Positions 34,884 to 44,291 of a stretch of 64,000 bases of DNA are shown one piece after another (the stretch's first letter is position 1; each line of letters starts with the position of its first letter). This DNA comes from M55B129 sp034189085 (lineage in GTDB: Bacteria > Bacillota > Dethiobacteria > DTU022): contig JAXHVH010000001.1 of the NCBI GenBank assembly GCA_034189085.1, positions 169,991 through 233,990 of the forward strand, given 5' to 3'. The translations under genes were made by a program, and so were the position numbers. Below the pieces are notes generated by a model. That model saw only the letters and a program-made list of their open reading frames with translations, ran no database searches and had not been told where the DNA came from.

Positions 34884-37310
34884 TCAACCTTCAGCAAGGG
34901 TCTTCAAAGAGGCAGCAATTTCTTTGCGCGATCCTTCAAGATAGAGACATTGAAACTGTTCACAGTTTTCACGTATTCCTGCCACTTCTTGCCAGGCCGG
35001 AGATTTTTTGAGGCAGTCCGGCCAGGAATTGAGAATCTCCTCCCGGGTCTCCTCACTGAAATGTTCCTGCAAAAGACCAATTTCGCCTAAAATTGCCTCC
35101 ACTCGGCTCAGGTAACCAGTAGCTGGCTTAAACCCGAGGTTCTTCTTAATCAAATCGGCCATTTTTTTGGGTAAGTCACTGTCCCCTGAGGCTGAAACAG
35201 AAAATGCAATTTTTTTCAGTATTTCAGGAGCAGGGAGGGAATAATCAATTAAGGCACTATTGCGCTGCCTGTCTTTTTCATTAAAAAGCAGGTAAACTGC
35301 TGTTCTTTTACCTGATTGATCACCGCCAAATAGGGGGTGTAACGGATCACCAAAAAGAGGCAGATCATAGAGGACCACACTATTAAAGTTGGAAAATATA
35401 CTCCCTGATTTATTGTTCGAACCGCTGGTAAAATAATACAACTTTTTACAACAAGAACAAAATTTTTCTATTTCTTTCATCCTGGCTTTTGTTGAAACAA
35501 AAATTGCCGTTTCGCCTTCTTTGTTTTGAACCAGTTCTTTTAAGAAATGCATCCGGTTCTTAATTCCCCGCAGATCCACTATTTCCATTGTCTCAAAATC
35601 TTCGCTGTCACAGTAACGCAAATCCCGTGCTTCCATATCTATCGTCTTTTCCTGGCGGAAAAAACCTTCTTTTATTTTCACGGCCAGATCAACCTTCCTG
35701 TGCTTTTGCAATAAAGGTTCGAGATAGGCACCTGAAAAAAAGATTGGATCAAGCGTCAAACCGTTCTGGCTTACCTTAATCTTGAGATGTTTTTTATCTT
35801 TCCCCACGATACGCCATGACTTAAGCTCCCAATTCGGACTGACAAACAGGGGAGCAGGATTGCCCGTTCCGAAAGGTTGAAACTGTTTAAGGCGGTCGAC
35901 CAGGCTGAAGTCTATATCGTCACCGGACAGTTCTGCTTCCAGATAAAGCTTTGGTTTCAACTGTTCATCATTAATCCTGGTCCGGGCGTAGCAGTAAAGG
36001 TCATCCTGCACTTTTTTTATGTTATCGGCGGTGACAGAAAAGCCGGCTGCCTGTTCATGCCCGCCAAAGCGCTCCAGGAAGGATGCACTCCCGGCAAGAG
36101 CTTCCGTAATATCAAAACCGTTGATGCTGCGTGCGGAACCCCTTCCCTCGTTCCCATCCAAAGCAATAAGGACGACAGGCCGGTTATACTTCTCTACCAG
36201 GCGCGAGGCAACAATGCCGATTACACCATGATGCCATCCGGTGCCGGCCAGAACAATAATCTTTTCATCGTCAGCAAGGGGCCCCTCAAGAGCTGCTTTT
36301 TCAGCTTCCTCAAGTATTTGTCTTTCAACATCACGGCGCTGTTTGTTGGCACCATGCAGCTCTTCAGCCAGTATCATGGCTCGCTTTTGATCACCGGTCA
36401 GCAACAGTTCTGCCGCCGGACCGGCCTCCCCCATTCTCCCGACAGCATTAATTGAAGGTGCGAGAATAAATGATAGGGTAGTAGCAGATACATTTTTAAG
36501 ATCGAAGTTTACAACCTCTGCAAGCGCCTGAAAACCGATTCTGTTTTTCTGCCGCAGGATCTCCAGGCCTGAAGAAACAATCAACCGGTTTTCATCAATC
36601 AAGGGCACCACATCGGCTGCTGTGCCAAGAGCCGCTAGGTCGAGCAGATCAACAGGCAGTGCCTGTCCTGCTTTTTCAACCAGGGCAGAGGCTATTTTAA
36701 AGGCAATACCCGCCCCGGAAAGTTCTTTGAAGGGATAAGGACAGCTTTTTTGTTTGGGATTTATTACGGCAAGTGCTCCGGGTAGGGAACCAATAGGTTC
36801 ATGATGATCGGTAATAATCAAATCAAGATCAAGGGAATGCGCATAGTCAGCTTCTTCAACAGCACTGATCCCGCAGTCGACTGTTATTACAAGTGAAACA
36901 CCTTTTTCCTGAAAACTTTTTAGCGGATCTGAATGGAGTCCATATCCTTCGTTGAACCTGCTGGGGAGATAATACTCCACATTGCCACCAAGGGATCGCA
37001 GCATTTGAACCAGAATAACGGAGGCAGATATCCCATCCGCATCATAATCACCGTGGACAATTATTTTTTCTCCCTTTTCTAAAGCTTTAAGAAGCCTGGC
37101 CACTGTTTCTTCCATTCCCTGCATCTGCCAGGGAGAATGAAAATGCTCCATCGTCGGCTGTAAAAAAGCTCTTGCTTTTTCAGGACTGTCAATGCCCCTG
37201 TTTAAAAGAAGCCTGGCCAGAACAGGAGAAATATTAAGTTCCTTTGAAAGAAAAGCAGATTCCTGTTCAAAATCGGTCCTGAGGATCCATCGTTTGCCCG
37301 CGAGGCTCAT
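34884..37310 (-). CDS. recJ: Single-stranded-DNA exonuclease RecJ
   Basis: An 808-residue DHH-family 5'-3' exonuclease used in recombination and repair. It has the DHH motifs HGDYDADGISASVI, VITVDCGIS and ITDHHEPIG, the DHHA1 domain with GRGSARSINGFDI and the RFGGHEQAAGFSV stretch, and an OB domain. A C-terminal extension of some 230 residues after the OB fold is found in Gram-positive RecJ proteins. The ATG overlaps the lapA stop as ATGA. About 200 bases separate it from relA; a short hairpin lies directly after its stop (34867-34882). Confidence 0.95.
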   Translation of the reverse strand: MSLAGKRWILRTDFEQESAFLSKELNISPVLARLLLNRGIDSPEKARAFLQPTMEHFHSPWQMQGMEETVARLLKALEKGEKIIVHGDYDADGISASVILVQMLRSLGGNVEYYLPSRFNEGYGLHSDPLKSFQEKGVSLVITVDCGISAVEEADYAHSLDLDLIITDHHEPIGSLPGALAVINPKQKSCPYPFKELSGAGIAFKIASALVEKAGQALPVDLLDLAALGTAADVVPLIDENRLIVSSGLEILRQKNRIGFQALAEVVNFDLKNVSATTLSFILAPSINAVGRMGEAGPAAELLLTGDQKRAMILAEELHGANKQRRDVERQILEEAEKAALEGPLADDEKIIVLAGTGWHHGVIGIVASRLVEKYNRPVVLIALDGNEGRGSARSINGFDITEALAGSASFLERFGGHEQAAGFSVTADNIKKVQDDLYCYARTRINDEQLKPKLYLEAELSGDDIDFSLVDRLKQFQPFGTGNPAPLFVSPNWELKSWRIVGKDKKHLKIKVSQNGLTLDPIFFSGAYLEPLLQKHRKVDLAVKIKEGFFRQEKTIDMEARDLRYCDSEDFETMEIVDLRGIKNRMHFLKELVQNKEGETAIFVSTKARMKEIEKFCSCCKKLYYFTSGSNNKSGSIFSNFNSVVLYDLPLFGDPLHPLFGGDQSGKRTAVYLLFNEKDRQRNSALIDYSLPAPEILKKIAFSVSASGDSDLPKKMADLIKKNLGFKPATGYLSRVEAILGEIGLLQEHFSEETREEILNSWPDCLKKSPAWQEVAGIRENCEQFQCLYLEGSRKEIAASLKTLAEG

Positions 37311-37774
37311 GAAGGTTTTTCATCCGCCTCGTCCGGTTCAGTTAGTTCGATTCCAATTGTATTGTCTTCTTCCTCTTCCCCTGGAAGATCTTCTTTCGGG
37401 TTACCAGCAGATGGCAAATCTGAGTTAACCGCTGCCTTTTCATCCCCGGCGATCTCCTCCTGAACCGATGAAAGACTGTTAACCTGGGCGGTAAGAAATA
37501 GCTTTTCTTCTTCCAGATCACTGATCTTTTTCTGCAGCTCTTCCTTCTGTTGACGAAGCTGGCGGAATGAAAGGGCCGATCTGATTCCACGGAAAAGGCT
37601 AAATAATCCCATTACCATTGCTCCGATAAAACCAGCGCCTAAAATGAGGATGATCAGGGGAACTTCTGACCGGCCAAAGATATAGTTTATGGAAACTGCT
37701 TCCTGGTTAGCCAGGGCAATTATGGCAATAAGCAGGCTAAAAACAAGGGCCAGAATCAGGTAAAAAGAACTCAT
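37307..37774 (-). CDS. lapA: LapA-family membrane protein
   Basis: A 155-residue protein with two membrane segments (about residues 2-22 and 38-60), the LapA motif QEAVSINYIFG between them, then a cytoplasmic coiled coil (RQLRQQKEELQKKISDLE) and a long acidic tail. Gram-negative LapA helps assemble lipopolysaccharide; Gram-positive members have no known role. The ATG at 37774 follows GAGGAG; the longer open frame is not used. It overlaps recJ by four bases, so the two are probably co-translated. Confidence 0.82.
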   Translation of the reverse strand: MSSFYLILALVFSLLIAIIALANQEAVSINYIFGRSEVPLIILILGAGFIGAMVMGLFSLFRGIRSALSFRQLRQQKEELQKKISDLEEEKLFLTAQVNSLSSVQEEIAGDEKAAVNSDLPSAGNPKEDLPGEEEEDNTIGIELTEPDEADEKPS

Positions 37775-37862
37775 TATCTTCTCTCTCCTCGGGTTTGCTG
37801 CGACCATGGGAAAAGAATAGCCAATCCTGCAGCAAAATTCTCTTCTTTTGTACATAATTCAA

Positions 37863-37906
37863 CATAAAGGCCTACGGTTCCTTTTTGCGGGGTATCGCAG
37901 GCCTTA
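37863..37906 (-). terminator. Hairpin after secF, probable terminator
   Basis: AAGGCCTGCG and the downstream arm CGTAGGCCTT can pair over about ten positions, including one G-U pair, enclosing a loop of about 18 bases. Only three T residues follow, so termination may be partial. It lies just after the secF stop and before lapA. Confidence 0.5.
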
Positions 37907-37920
37907 TTAATATATTCAAC

Positions 37921-38844
37921 TCAGGCAGCCCGTCGGCGTCCTTTCCCCAGTTTTAAGTCCTGGAGGTTGAGCCATAGAGGACTGGCTACAAAAATTGATG
38001 AGTAAGTGCCGATGAAAACCCCTATTATCAGGGCAAAAACAAAAACAATCAAATCTATGCTGCCAATGTAATAATGGAAACCAAACAACAGGGCAATGAG
38101 AACAAAAAGGGTAGTCAAAGAAGTATTTATTGATCTCATCAGGTTCTGATTGATCGATTCATTGACTACTTCTGCATAATCACTTTTTCTTCTGTGCCTG
38201 ATATTTTCACGGATGCGATCAAAAATTACAATCGTGTCGTTAACCGAATATCCGAAAACGGTTAAGATGGCCGCGACAAAGGGAACATTTATTTCCATCT
38301 GCAGAAATGAAAAAATCCCTACCACGATCACTATATTATGGAGCAGTGAAATAATTGTCGCCAGGGCAAACTTAAATTCAAAGCGGAATGTAATATAGGC
38401 AACCATCAGGACAATGGCTACAGCCAGTGATAAAAGAGCCTGCTGGGTTAATTCACCGCCGACAACCGCTCCCACACTTTCAATTCTCAGGTCGTTCGGA
38501 TCGAGGTGAGGCCATCTTTTTTTTAAAGCCTCCATTAATTCATTACGTCGTTCTTCTTCAATATAAGGAGCCTTAATTACCAGCCCTTCGTCGGCTACAT
38601 CACCATCAACATTCCGTCCCTGGACGATCTGAATGGAGGCACCTTCAAGTTCTTCAAAGGGGGCTATGACCTCATTCACCTGCTCCATGGAAAAATCTTC
38701 TCCCAGGTTCAGGTTCAAAACGGTCCCACCGGTAAAATCAATACCGAGGTTCAAACCAGATATCATCAGTGATATTAAACCTGCTATAACCAACACTGAC
38801 GAAAAAACATAAGCCTTACGGCGGTTTCCGATAAAGTTTATCAT
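37921..38844 (-). CDS. secF: Protein translocase subunit SecF
   Basis: A 307-residue six-TM protein that partners SecD in proton-driven completion of protein export. It has the N-terminal membrane helix followed by GLNLGIDFTGGTVLNL, the periplasmic P1-type domain, IVIFDRIREN after TM4, and the C-terminal membrane segments. It starts at the ATGA overlap with secD. Signature residues and length match the family. Confidence 0.96.
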   Translation of the reverse strand: MINFIGNRRKAYVFSSVLVIAGLISLMISGLNLGIDFTGGTVLNLNLGEDFSMEQVNEVIAPFEELEGASIQIVQGRNVDGDVADEGLVIKAPYIEEERRNELMEALKKRWPHLDPNDLRIESVGAVVGGELTQQALLSLAVAIVLMVAYITFRFEFKFALATIISLLHNIVIVVGIFSFLQMEINVPFVAAILTVFGYSVNDTIVIFDRIRENIRHRRKSDYAEVVNESINQNLMRSINTSLTTLFVLIALLFGFHYYIGSIDLIVFVFALIIGVFIGTYSSIFVASPLWLNLQDLKLGKGRRRAA

Positions 38845-40082
38845 GATCCTTTCACCCCCAGGTAAGCCCCGCTGCGTATGAGACCGGCTTTAAAAGTTAA
38901 CCGTAACAGCAGACGGGTCAGTACTATTGCTGTAAACATGCTGCAAATAATTCCGATGAAAAGGGTAACAGCAAAACCTCTGACCGGCCCACTGGCCAGA
39001 GTAAACAGTACTATTGTCACTATCAGAGTTGTAACATTGGCATCAACAATCGCTCTGAAGGCACGCTGAAAACCGCTCTCCATGGCGCTGCGCGGTGTCC
39101 TGCCGGTGCGAAGCTCGTCTTTAATCCTTTCGAAAATAATGACATTGGCATCAACCGCCATCCCAATAGAAAGAATTAAGCCGGCGATGCCGGGCAGGGT
39201 CAAAGTAGTGGGCAGATAATTCAAAGCCCACAGGACCAGGGAAAGATAAAAAATGAGAGCCACACCGGCCAGCAACCCGGCCAATCGGTAATTGGCAATC
39301 ATAAACAACAAAACAAGGAGCAGCCCGGCGGCAGCAGCATAAACAGCAATCACCTCGGTTCTCTGGCCGAGGGTCGGCCCGATCAAGCGCGATTCAAGTT
39401 CGCGCAGTTCAACGGGCAATGCACCACTCCGCAGCAGCAATGCAAGGTTGGCCGCTTCTTCAAATTCAAAATCCCCTTCTATGGTTGCTTTTCCATCGGT
39501 TATAACCGCTCTTACAACAGGCTGGGATATGATTTCATCATCCAGCATTATGGCAATTGGTTGATTTAAAAATTTTCCTGTGGCTTCGGCAAAGAGCTCG
39601 GCACCCTCGCTGTCAAATTCCAGGCTCACGAAGGGATAGGGCGTATATTCCGGCGCCCTCTCAGCCTGAGCCCGGACCAGGTGTGAACCGGTGACAATTT
39701 CTTCACCGTCCGGCCCTACAAACTTGAGCATGGCGGTTCGCCCAATAATCTCACGAGCTTGTTCCACATCATCAACATCCGGCAATTCAACCCTGATTCG
39801 ATTATCACCCTGCGCGGCAATTATAGGCTCAGCTACACCAAGCTCATCAACGCGCATTCGAATAACAGTAATTGCCCTTTCAATAGCATCTTCATCCAGT
39901 TCTTCATCTCCGGTTTGCTCCGCCTCCAGAAGGACATAAAGCCCTCCGGCGATGTCAAGGCCGCGTTTAATACCATCTTCCCTGTCGGCTGCGCTGACAA
40001 AAGCCCAGTAACCCGAAGCAACAATCAGGATGCAAAGAAGCACCAGTATTGCCAGCTGGCCTGGCAGAACCTTTCGATTCAT
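38841..40082 (-). CDS. secD: Protein translocase subunit SecD
   Basis: A 413-residue SecD with the motif GIKRGLDIAGGLYVLLEAE after the first membrane helix, the periplasmic P1 ferredoxin-like domains (VRVELPDVDDVEQAREIIG), and the membrane core with TLPGIAGLILSIGMAVDANV followed by IIFERIKDELR. The ATG at 40082 is preceded by GGAGAG; the earlier GTG is not well placed. It is 56 bases after aroB and may mark a new transcript. Shorter than E. coli SecD because the P1 head is small, as in other Firmicutes. Confidence 0.96.
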   Translation of the reverse strand: MNRKVLPGQLAILVLLCILIVASGYWAFVSAADREDGIKRGLDIAGGLYVLLEAEQTGDEELDEDAIERAITVIRMRVDELGVAEPIIAAQGDNRIRVELPDVDDVEQAREIIGRTAMLKFVGPDGEEIVTGSHLVRAQAERAPEYTPYPFVSLEFDSEGAELFAEATGKFLNQPIAIMLDDEIISQPVVRAVITDGKATIEGDFEFEEAANLALLLRSGALPVELRELESRLIGPTLGQRTEVIAVYAAAAGLLLVLLFMIANYRLAGLLAGVALIFYLSLVLWALNYLPTTLTLPGIAGLILSIGMAVDANVIIFERIKDELRTGRTPRSAMESGFQRAFRAIVDANVTTLIVTIVLFTLASGPVRGFAVTLFIGIICSMFTAIVLTRLLLRLTFKAGLIRSGAYLGVKGS

Positions 40083-40138
40083 CAAAACCACTCTCCATTC
40101 TTTACGACCATTACTGCTTCCTTTAATGTAACACCTTA

Positions 40139-41245
40139 TTACAGATTTACCCTATTTCTTAAACAGTCTTCAATCACCTGGCCAATCAGCAGCTCATCAT
40201 CAACCGTAGTTATGGATACTTTGCCCACTTCGATCGGCAGGATGAAAATAGATTTTCCACCGCGCCGTTTTTTGTCCTGCCTTAGTTTATCGATAACCGC
40301 CTCGCTGGTCAAGCCCACCGGCGGTTGTTTTAATTTAAAGCGGCGCAAAAGTTTGAGAATTCGCCCGGCCGCATTTTTTTCGATCTTCTTCAACCTGTAG
40401 GACAGCACAGTAGCAGCAACCATACCTATGGCAACTGCCTCCCCATGCAGGTAATGACCATATCCAGTGGCCGCCTCAATAGCATGCCCGATCGTATGGC
40501 CAAAATTGAGCACCTGGCGGTAATTTTTTTCAAACTCATCCTCTTCCACCACCTCTGCTTTGGCCGCTATCGATCGGACCACTGCCATAGAAAGAGAGGC
40601 GCTGTTTTTTGCCACCATTTCATCAAATTCTTTCTCCAGGCGGGTAAAAAAGGGCTCATCGCCAATAATTCCATATTTGACCACTTCGGCCAGGCCGGCC
40701 ACCAGCTGCCGGTGCGGCAGGGTTGAAAGAACCGTGGGATCGGCAATGACCAGCCGCGGTGGGTAAATAGACCCAATTAAGTTTTTCCCTGCAGGATGAT
40801 TTACGGCTACCTTTCCTCCCACACTGCTGTCCACCTGGGCCAGCAGGGTTGTGGGAACCATCACGAGGGGGACACCGCGCAGGTAGGTGGCGGCGACAAA
40901 ACCGGCCAGATCGCCAACTACACCCCCGCCCAGGGCAACAATGGGAAAATGGCGTTCCAGTCCTACTTCAATAGCTTTATTATAAAGACGGGTTGCTCCA
41001 GCCAGTGATTTCGCACGTTCTCCTGGTCTGACCAGGACAGTATCAATTTGCCATTTTGCGGCTTCCAGGGCTCTGGATATTTGCTGGCCATAAATTCTAT
41101 AAACTGTGGTGTCACTGACCAGCAAAAGATGTTCACTGGAAAATATCCGGCGCATTTCTTCTCCTGTTTCGGAAAGCAAACCCTCTTCGATTAACACCCT
41201 GTAAGTAAAATTACTTGTTTTAACTTCAATATCTTCTCTACCCAT
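40139..41245 (-). CDS. aroB: 3-dehydroquinate synthase
   Basis: A 368-residue NAD- and zinc-dependent enzyme converting DAHP to 3-dehydroquinate, the second shikimate step. It has VALGGGVVGDLAGFVAATYLRG, PTTLLAQVDSSVGGK, the zinc-binding LNFGHTIGHAIEA and the HGEAVAIGM motif. It lies after aroC at the end of the aro/his operon. Confidence 0.96.
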   Translation of the reverse strand: MGREDIEVKTSNFTYRVLIEEGLLSETGEEMRRIFSSEHLLLVSDTTVYRIYGQQISRALEAAKWQIDTVLVRPGERAKSLAGATRLYNKAIEVGLERHFPIVALGGGVVGDLAGFVAATYLRGVPLVMVPTTLLAQVDSSVGGKVAVNHPAGKNLIGSIYPPRLVIADPTVLSTLPHRQLVAGLAEVVKYGIIGDEPFFTRLEKEFDEMVAKNSASLSMAVVRSIAAKAEVVEEDEFEKNYRQVLNFGHTIGHAIEAATGYGHYLHGEAVAIGMVAATVLSYRLKKIEKNAAGRILKLLRRFKLKQPPVGLTSEAVIDKLRQDKKRRGGKSIFILPIEVGKVSITTVDDELLIGQVIEDCLRNRVNL

Positions 41246-41297
41246 TGTTCTCCTTCCAGACCTGCCGGATTATCCAATTATCTAAAATACAACCTTT

Positions 41298-42497
41298 TTA
41301 TTTTGAGCTGTTATAACCATCCCGATTTTTCTCTTTTTTTAGTCTTCGGCTGCACCTTTCCATGTAACGGTGGTAAGAGTCGCTAATTTCTTCAAGACAA
41401 TCTCCGCCAAATTTTTCCCTGAAAGCCACGGCCACTTCCCAGGCAACCACCGCCTCGGCAACTACCGCCGCAGAAGGGACTGCACAAACATCGGATCTTT
41501 CCACCGCACCCGCGGTCTCTTTTCCTGTCTGCCAGTCAACGCTTGGAAGCGGCCTACTCAAAGTAGGAATCGGCTTCATTACCGCCCTGATAATCAATGG
41601 AGAACCGTTCGTTACACCGCCTTCCAATCCTCCGGCCCGGTTTGAAGAACGCTCAATACCTCTTCCCTGCCGTGATATGATTGGATCATGAACCTCTGAT
41701 CCGGGAGCAGAGGCAGCAGCAAAACCAATCCCAATTTCCACTCCCTTGATACCCTGAATGGCCATAACCGCTCCGGCGAGCCGGCCGTCAAGACGGCGGT
41801 CGGGATGAACATAACTGCCCAGACCCGGAGGAATATCATTAACAATTACTTCAAAAATCCCCCCCAGAGTATCGCCATCCCGACGGGCCCGGTCAATTTC
41901 CTGCAGCATTGCTGCTTCTCCATTTTCATCGGCACAGCGTACAGCCGATTTCTCAACAATTTCATTGACCCCGGGAATTTTCCCGGGATCTATGGAAACT
42001 GCGGCCTTACCGATCTGCAGAACGTGACTAAAAAAAGAAAACCCAAAGTATTCCAGGAAGATGCGCCCCACACTGCCCACAGCAGTACGTATTGCCGTTT
42101 CACGGGCGCTGGACCTCTCCAGGACAAGCCGCAGATCATCGTAATTATATTTCAAACCGCCGGCCAGGTCGGCATGACCGGGCCTCGGACGGGTAACAGG
42201 TTGCCAATCATCTGGTACTTCTCCTTCAGGAGACATGACTGACTGCCAGTTTGGCCAATCCCTGTTTTCAATATGCAAAGTCAGCGGACTCCCAATAGTC
42301 CGGTTGAAGCGAAGACCTGATAATACTTTAACCTGATCTTTCTCAATAGCCATCCTGCTCCCCCTGCCGTAGCCCAGTTGACGGCGGGCCAGGTGATGAT
42401 TTATGTCTGTCGTTCGCAGCTCCAACCCGGACGGCAACCCTTCTATTATAGCCGTCAGACCTGGACCATGCGATTCTCCTCCTGCCAGATAACGCAC
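41298..42497 (-). CDS. aroC: Chorismate synthase
   Basis: A 399-residue FMN-dependent enzyme that forms chorismate from EPSP. It shows the N-terminal GGESHGPGLTAI, the arginine motif SSARETAIRTAVG, and the closing region SDVCAVPSAAVVAEAVVAWE. The GTG start has GGAGG eight bases upstream. A perfect 14-bp palindrome CACACTGCAGTGTG (42575-42588) lies in the gap before this gene, right after the ogt stop. Confidence 0.96.
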   Translation of the reverse strand: MRYLAGGESHGPGLTAIIEGLPSGLELRTTDINHHLARRQLGYGRGSRMAIEKDQVKVLSGLRFNRTIGSPLTLHIENRDWPNWQSVMSPEGEVPDDWQPVTRPRPGHADLAGGLKYNYDDLRLVLERSSARETAIRTAVGSVGRIFLEYFGFSFFSHVLQIGKAAVSIDPGKIPGVNEIVEKSAVRCADENGEAAMLQEIDRARRDGDTLGGIFEVIVNDIPPGLGSYVHPDRRLDGRLAGAVMAIQGIKGVEIGIGFAAASAPGSEVHDPIISRQGRGIERSSNRAGGLEGGVTNGSPLIIRAVMKPIPTLSRPLPSVDWQTGKETAGAVERSDVCAVPSAAVVAEAVVAWEVAVAFREKFGGDCLEEISDSYHRYMERCSRRLKKEKNRDGYNSSK

Positions 42498-42589
42498 TGT
42501 AATTCCCTCCCTCTTGTTCAGGCAATTGCGATAAAGCTGTCATGCTTAATATATCATCTCCTGGCTTGACCGCTCACACTGCAGTGTGT

Positions 42590-43009
42590 TTAACCTTCTA
42601 TCTCCACTTTTTCCAGTTCCAGGAGCATTTTCTTCCATCCCGGTGGGCCGCTGAAACCACCAATTCCTTTTCCGCTGCCGATAACCCGATGACAGGGCAC
42701 AATTATGGGATGGCGGTTTGCTTTCAGGGCCTGGCCGGCAGCTCTCCAGGCAAGGGGAGAATTGGCAAGGCAGGCTATTTCCCGGTAAGTGCGAACTTCA
42801 CCGTAGGAAATACGGCTCACCTCCGCAAGAACAGACACCGTAAAGGACCGGTAACCACTCCGGTCCAGGGGGTAAGAAGACCAGTTAATTTTTTCTCCGG
42901 CCAGGTAACGATTAAAATCCTCAGCCAGCTTGGGCCAGGGCAGTTTGCCTTCCGCATATTGCTGAATTGGCCTGCGCCCCGGGAAAAAGATTTCCCGGAT
43001 GCCTACCAT
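42590..43009 (-). CDS. ogt: Methylated-DNA--protein-cysteine methyltransferase (short form)
   Basis: A 139-residue DNA repair protein that transfers the alkyl group from O6-alkylguanine to its own cysteine. The active site IVPCHRVIGSGKGIGGFSG is intact, and the helix-turn-helix RTYREIACLA precedes it. The full ribonuclease-like N-terminal domain of longer homologues is reduced to some 50 residues. It sits inside an amino acid operon, between hisJ and aroC, which has no obvious functional link. Confidence 0.92.
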   Translation of the reverse strand: MVGIREIFFPGRRPIQQYAEGKLPWPKLAEDFNRYLAGEKINWSSYPLDRSGYRSFTVSVLAEVSRISYGEVRTYREIACLANSPLAWRAAGQALKANRHPIIVPCHRVIGSGKGIGGFSGPPGWKKMLLELEKVEIEG

Positions 43010-43021
43010 GCTAAAAATTAT

Positions 43022-43041
43022 TAAAAAATCGCCTTTCGGCG
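43022..43041 (-). terminator. Small hairpin with T run before ogt
   Basis: A four-base-pair stem CGCC-GAAA-GGCG is followed by a six-T run on the minus strand, between hisJ and ogt. The stem is short, so termination is likely to be weak. Confidence 0.4.
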
Positions 43042-43094
43042 TGGCAATGCGACTTGAAATAAACTTGTTAATATTATATTCCTCCTGCAGATTT

Positions 43095-43892
43095 TTACAG
43101 TGCTACACTGCTTCTGACACGTTTTTCAAATATAGCCAGTTCCCGACAACCTACTTCAGAAAGCAGTGATTTTGCTTCCGGGAAATAACGTCCAACCTGT
43201 TCCGGACTGTGAGCATCCGACCCAAGGGTTAACGGGACGTTTTCAACCAGGCATGCTTCGAGCATGGACCGATTGGGATAGAATTCATCAACAGGGGCAT
43301 CCCGGCCAGATGTGTTTAATTCGATGCAGGTCCCTGTCCTTTTTAAAACATTAGCCATCTTCAACCATAACAGATCCAGATCTGCATCGGGCCGGTAACC
43401 AAATTTTTTTATCACATCAATGTGGCCGATAATATCAAAAAGCCTGCTGCGGCAGGCCTTTTCAATAAGCTTGAAATACTCGGCGTAAAGCCTGTCAATG
43501 TCAAGATTACGATAATCTTCGGCATAGGCAGGGTGAGTGAAATCCCACTCTCCTATAAAATGAATTGAGCCTATTACATAGTCAAAAGCATATTCCTCCA
43601 ATAAACGGCTGATCTTTTCCTCCGCTTCCGGGAAATAATCGATCTCAACACCAACCTTTATTTTCATGATCCGGGACTGTTCTTTAAGCTTTTCGATATC
43701 CTGAATATAATCTGCCAGCTCTTCCGGTTCCATTGTTACTTTAGCTTTCGGTTTATGGTCAAGCAGGCCGAGAGGAAAATGATCGGAAAAACCGATTTCC
43801 TGCAGGCCTATCTCTTCTGCGCGAAGCAAATATTCTTCCGGTAAACCGGTGGCATGGCCACACCGCATGGTGTGCAGATGATAATCAATCAC
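43095..43892 (-). CDS. hisJ: Histidinol-phosphatase, PHP family
   Basis: A 265-residue PHP-domain metallohydrolase removing phosphate from L-histidinol phosphate. It has the metal-binding DYHLHTMRCGH at the N-terminus, GFSDHFPLG, VGVEIDYFPE, IGSIHFI, HIDVIKKFG and the closing LGSDAHSPEQVG. It overlaps hisI by eight bases and is in the his/aro operon, so the histidine pathway role is well supported over other PHP activities. Confidence 0.92.
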   Translation of the reverse strand: MIDYHLHTMRCGHATGLPEEYLLRAEEIGLQEIGFSDHFPLGLLDHKPKAKVTMEPEELADYIQDIEKLKEQSRIMKIKVGVEIDYFPEAEEKISRLLEEYAFDYVIGSIHFIGEWDFTHPAYAEDYRNLDIDRLYAEYFKLIEKACRSRLFDIIGHIDVIKKFGYRPDADLDLLWLKMANVLKRTGTCIELNTSGRDAPVDEFYPNRSMLEACLVENVPLTLGSDAHSPEQVGRYFPEAKSLLSEVGCRELAIFEKRVRSSVAL

Positions 43893-44274
43893 CTTGTTTT
43901 TCCTGCTGCTGAAAACCGGCCAGGGTATTAAAAAAACAGGAATAGCGGCCTGTATGACATGCTACTCCAGGACCAAGGGGTATGATCTTAATTAGCAAAG
44001 TGTCAGCATCACAATCAGCATACATTTCGTGGACTTCAAAAAAGTTTCCCGAAGTCTCGCCCTTTACCCAGTATTCCTGGCGGCTGCGGCTCCAAAAACA
44101 AACTTTCCCTTCCCTCATGGTCCGCTTGATAGATTTTTCATTCATGTAACCAAGCATCAAAACGGCATTGGTCCTGATATCCTGGATTACTGCCGGGATA
44201 AGGCCTCTCTGGTCATATTTTAACTCATTGGTCTTCAGTGGTTTCAGCTCTTCGTCCATATTCAGTTCTGCCAT
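43885..44274 (-). CDS. hisI: Phosphoribosyl-AMP cyclohydrolase
   Basis: A 129-residue zinc/magnesium enzyme that opens the purine ring of phosphoribosyl-AMP. It has MLGYMNEKSIKRTM, the KGETSGNFFEV motif, DCDADTLL and the zinc cysteines in ACHTGRYSCFF. There is no fused HisE domain and no separate hisE next to it, so the preceding hydrolysis step must be encoded elsewhere. GGAGG lies before the ATG. Confidence 0.95.
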   Translation of the reverse strand: MAELNMDEELKPLKTNELKYDQRGLIPAVIQDIRTNAVLMLGYMNEKSIKRTMREGKVCFWSRSRQEYWVKGETSGNFFEVHEMYADCDADTLLIKIIPLGPGVACHTGRYSCFFNTLAGFQQQEKQGD

Positions 44275-44291
44275 TGTTAATCCTCCATTTT

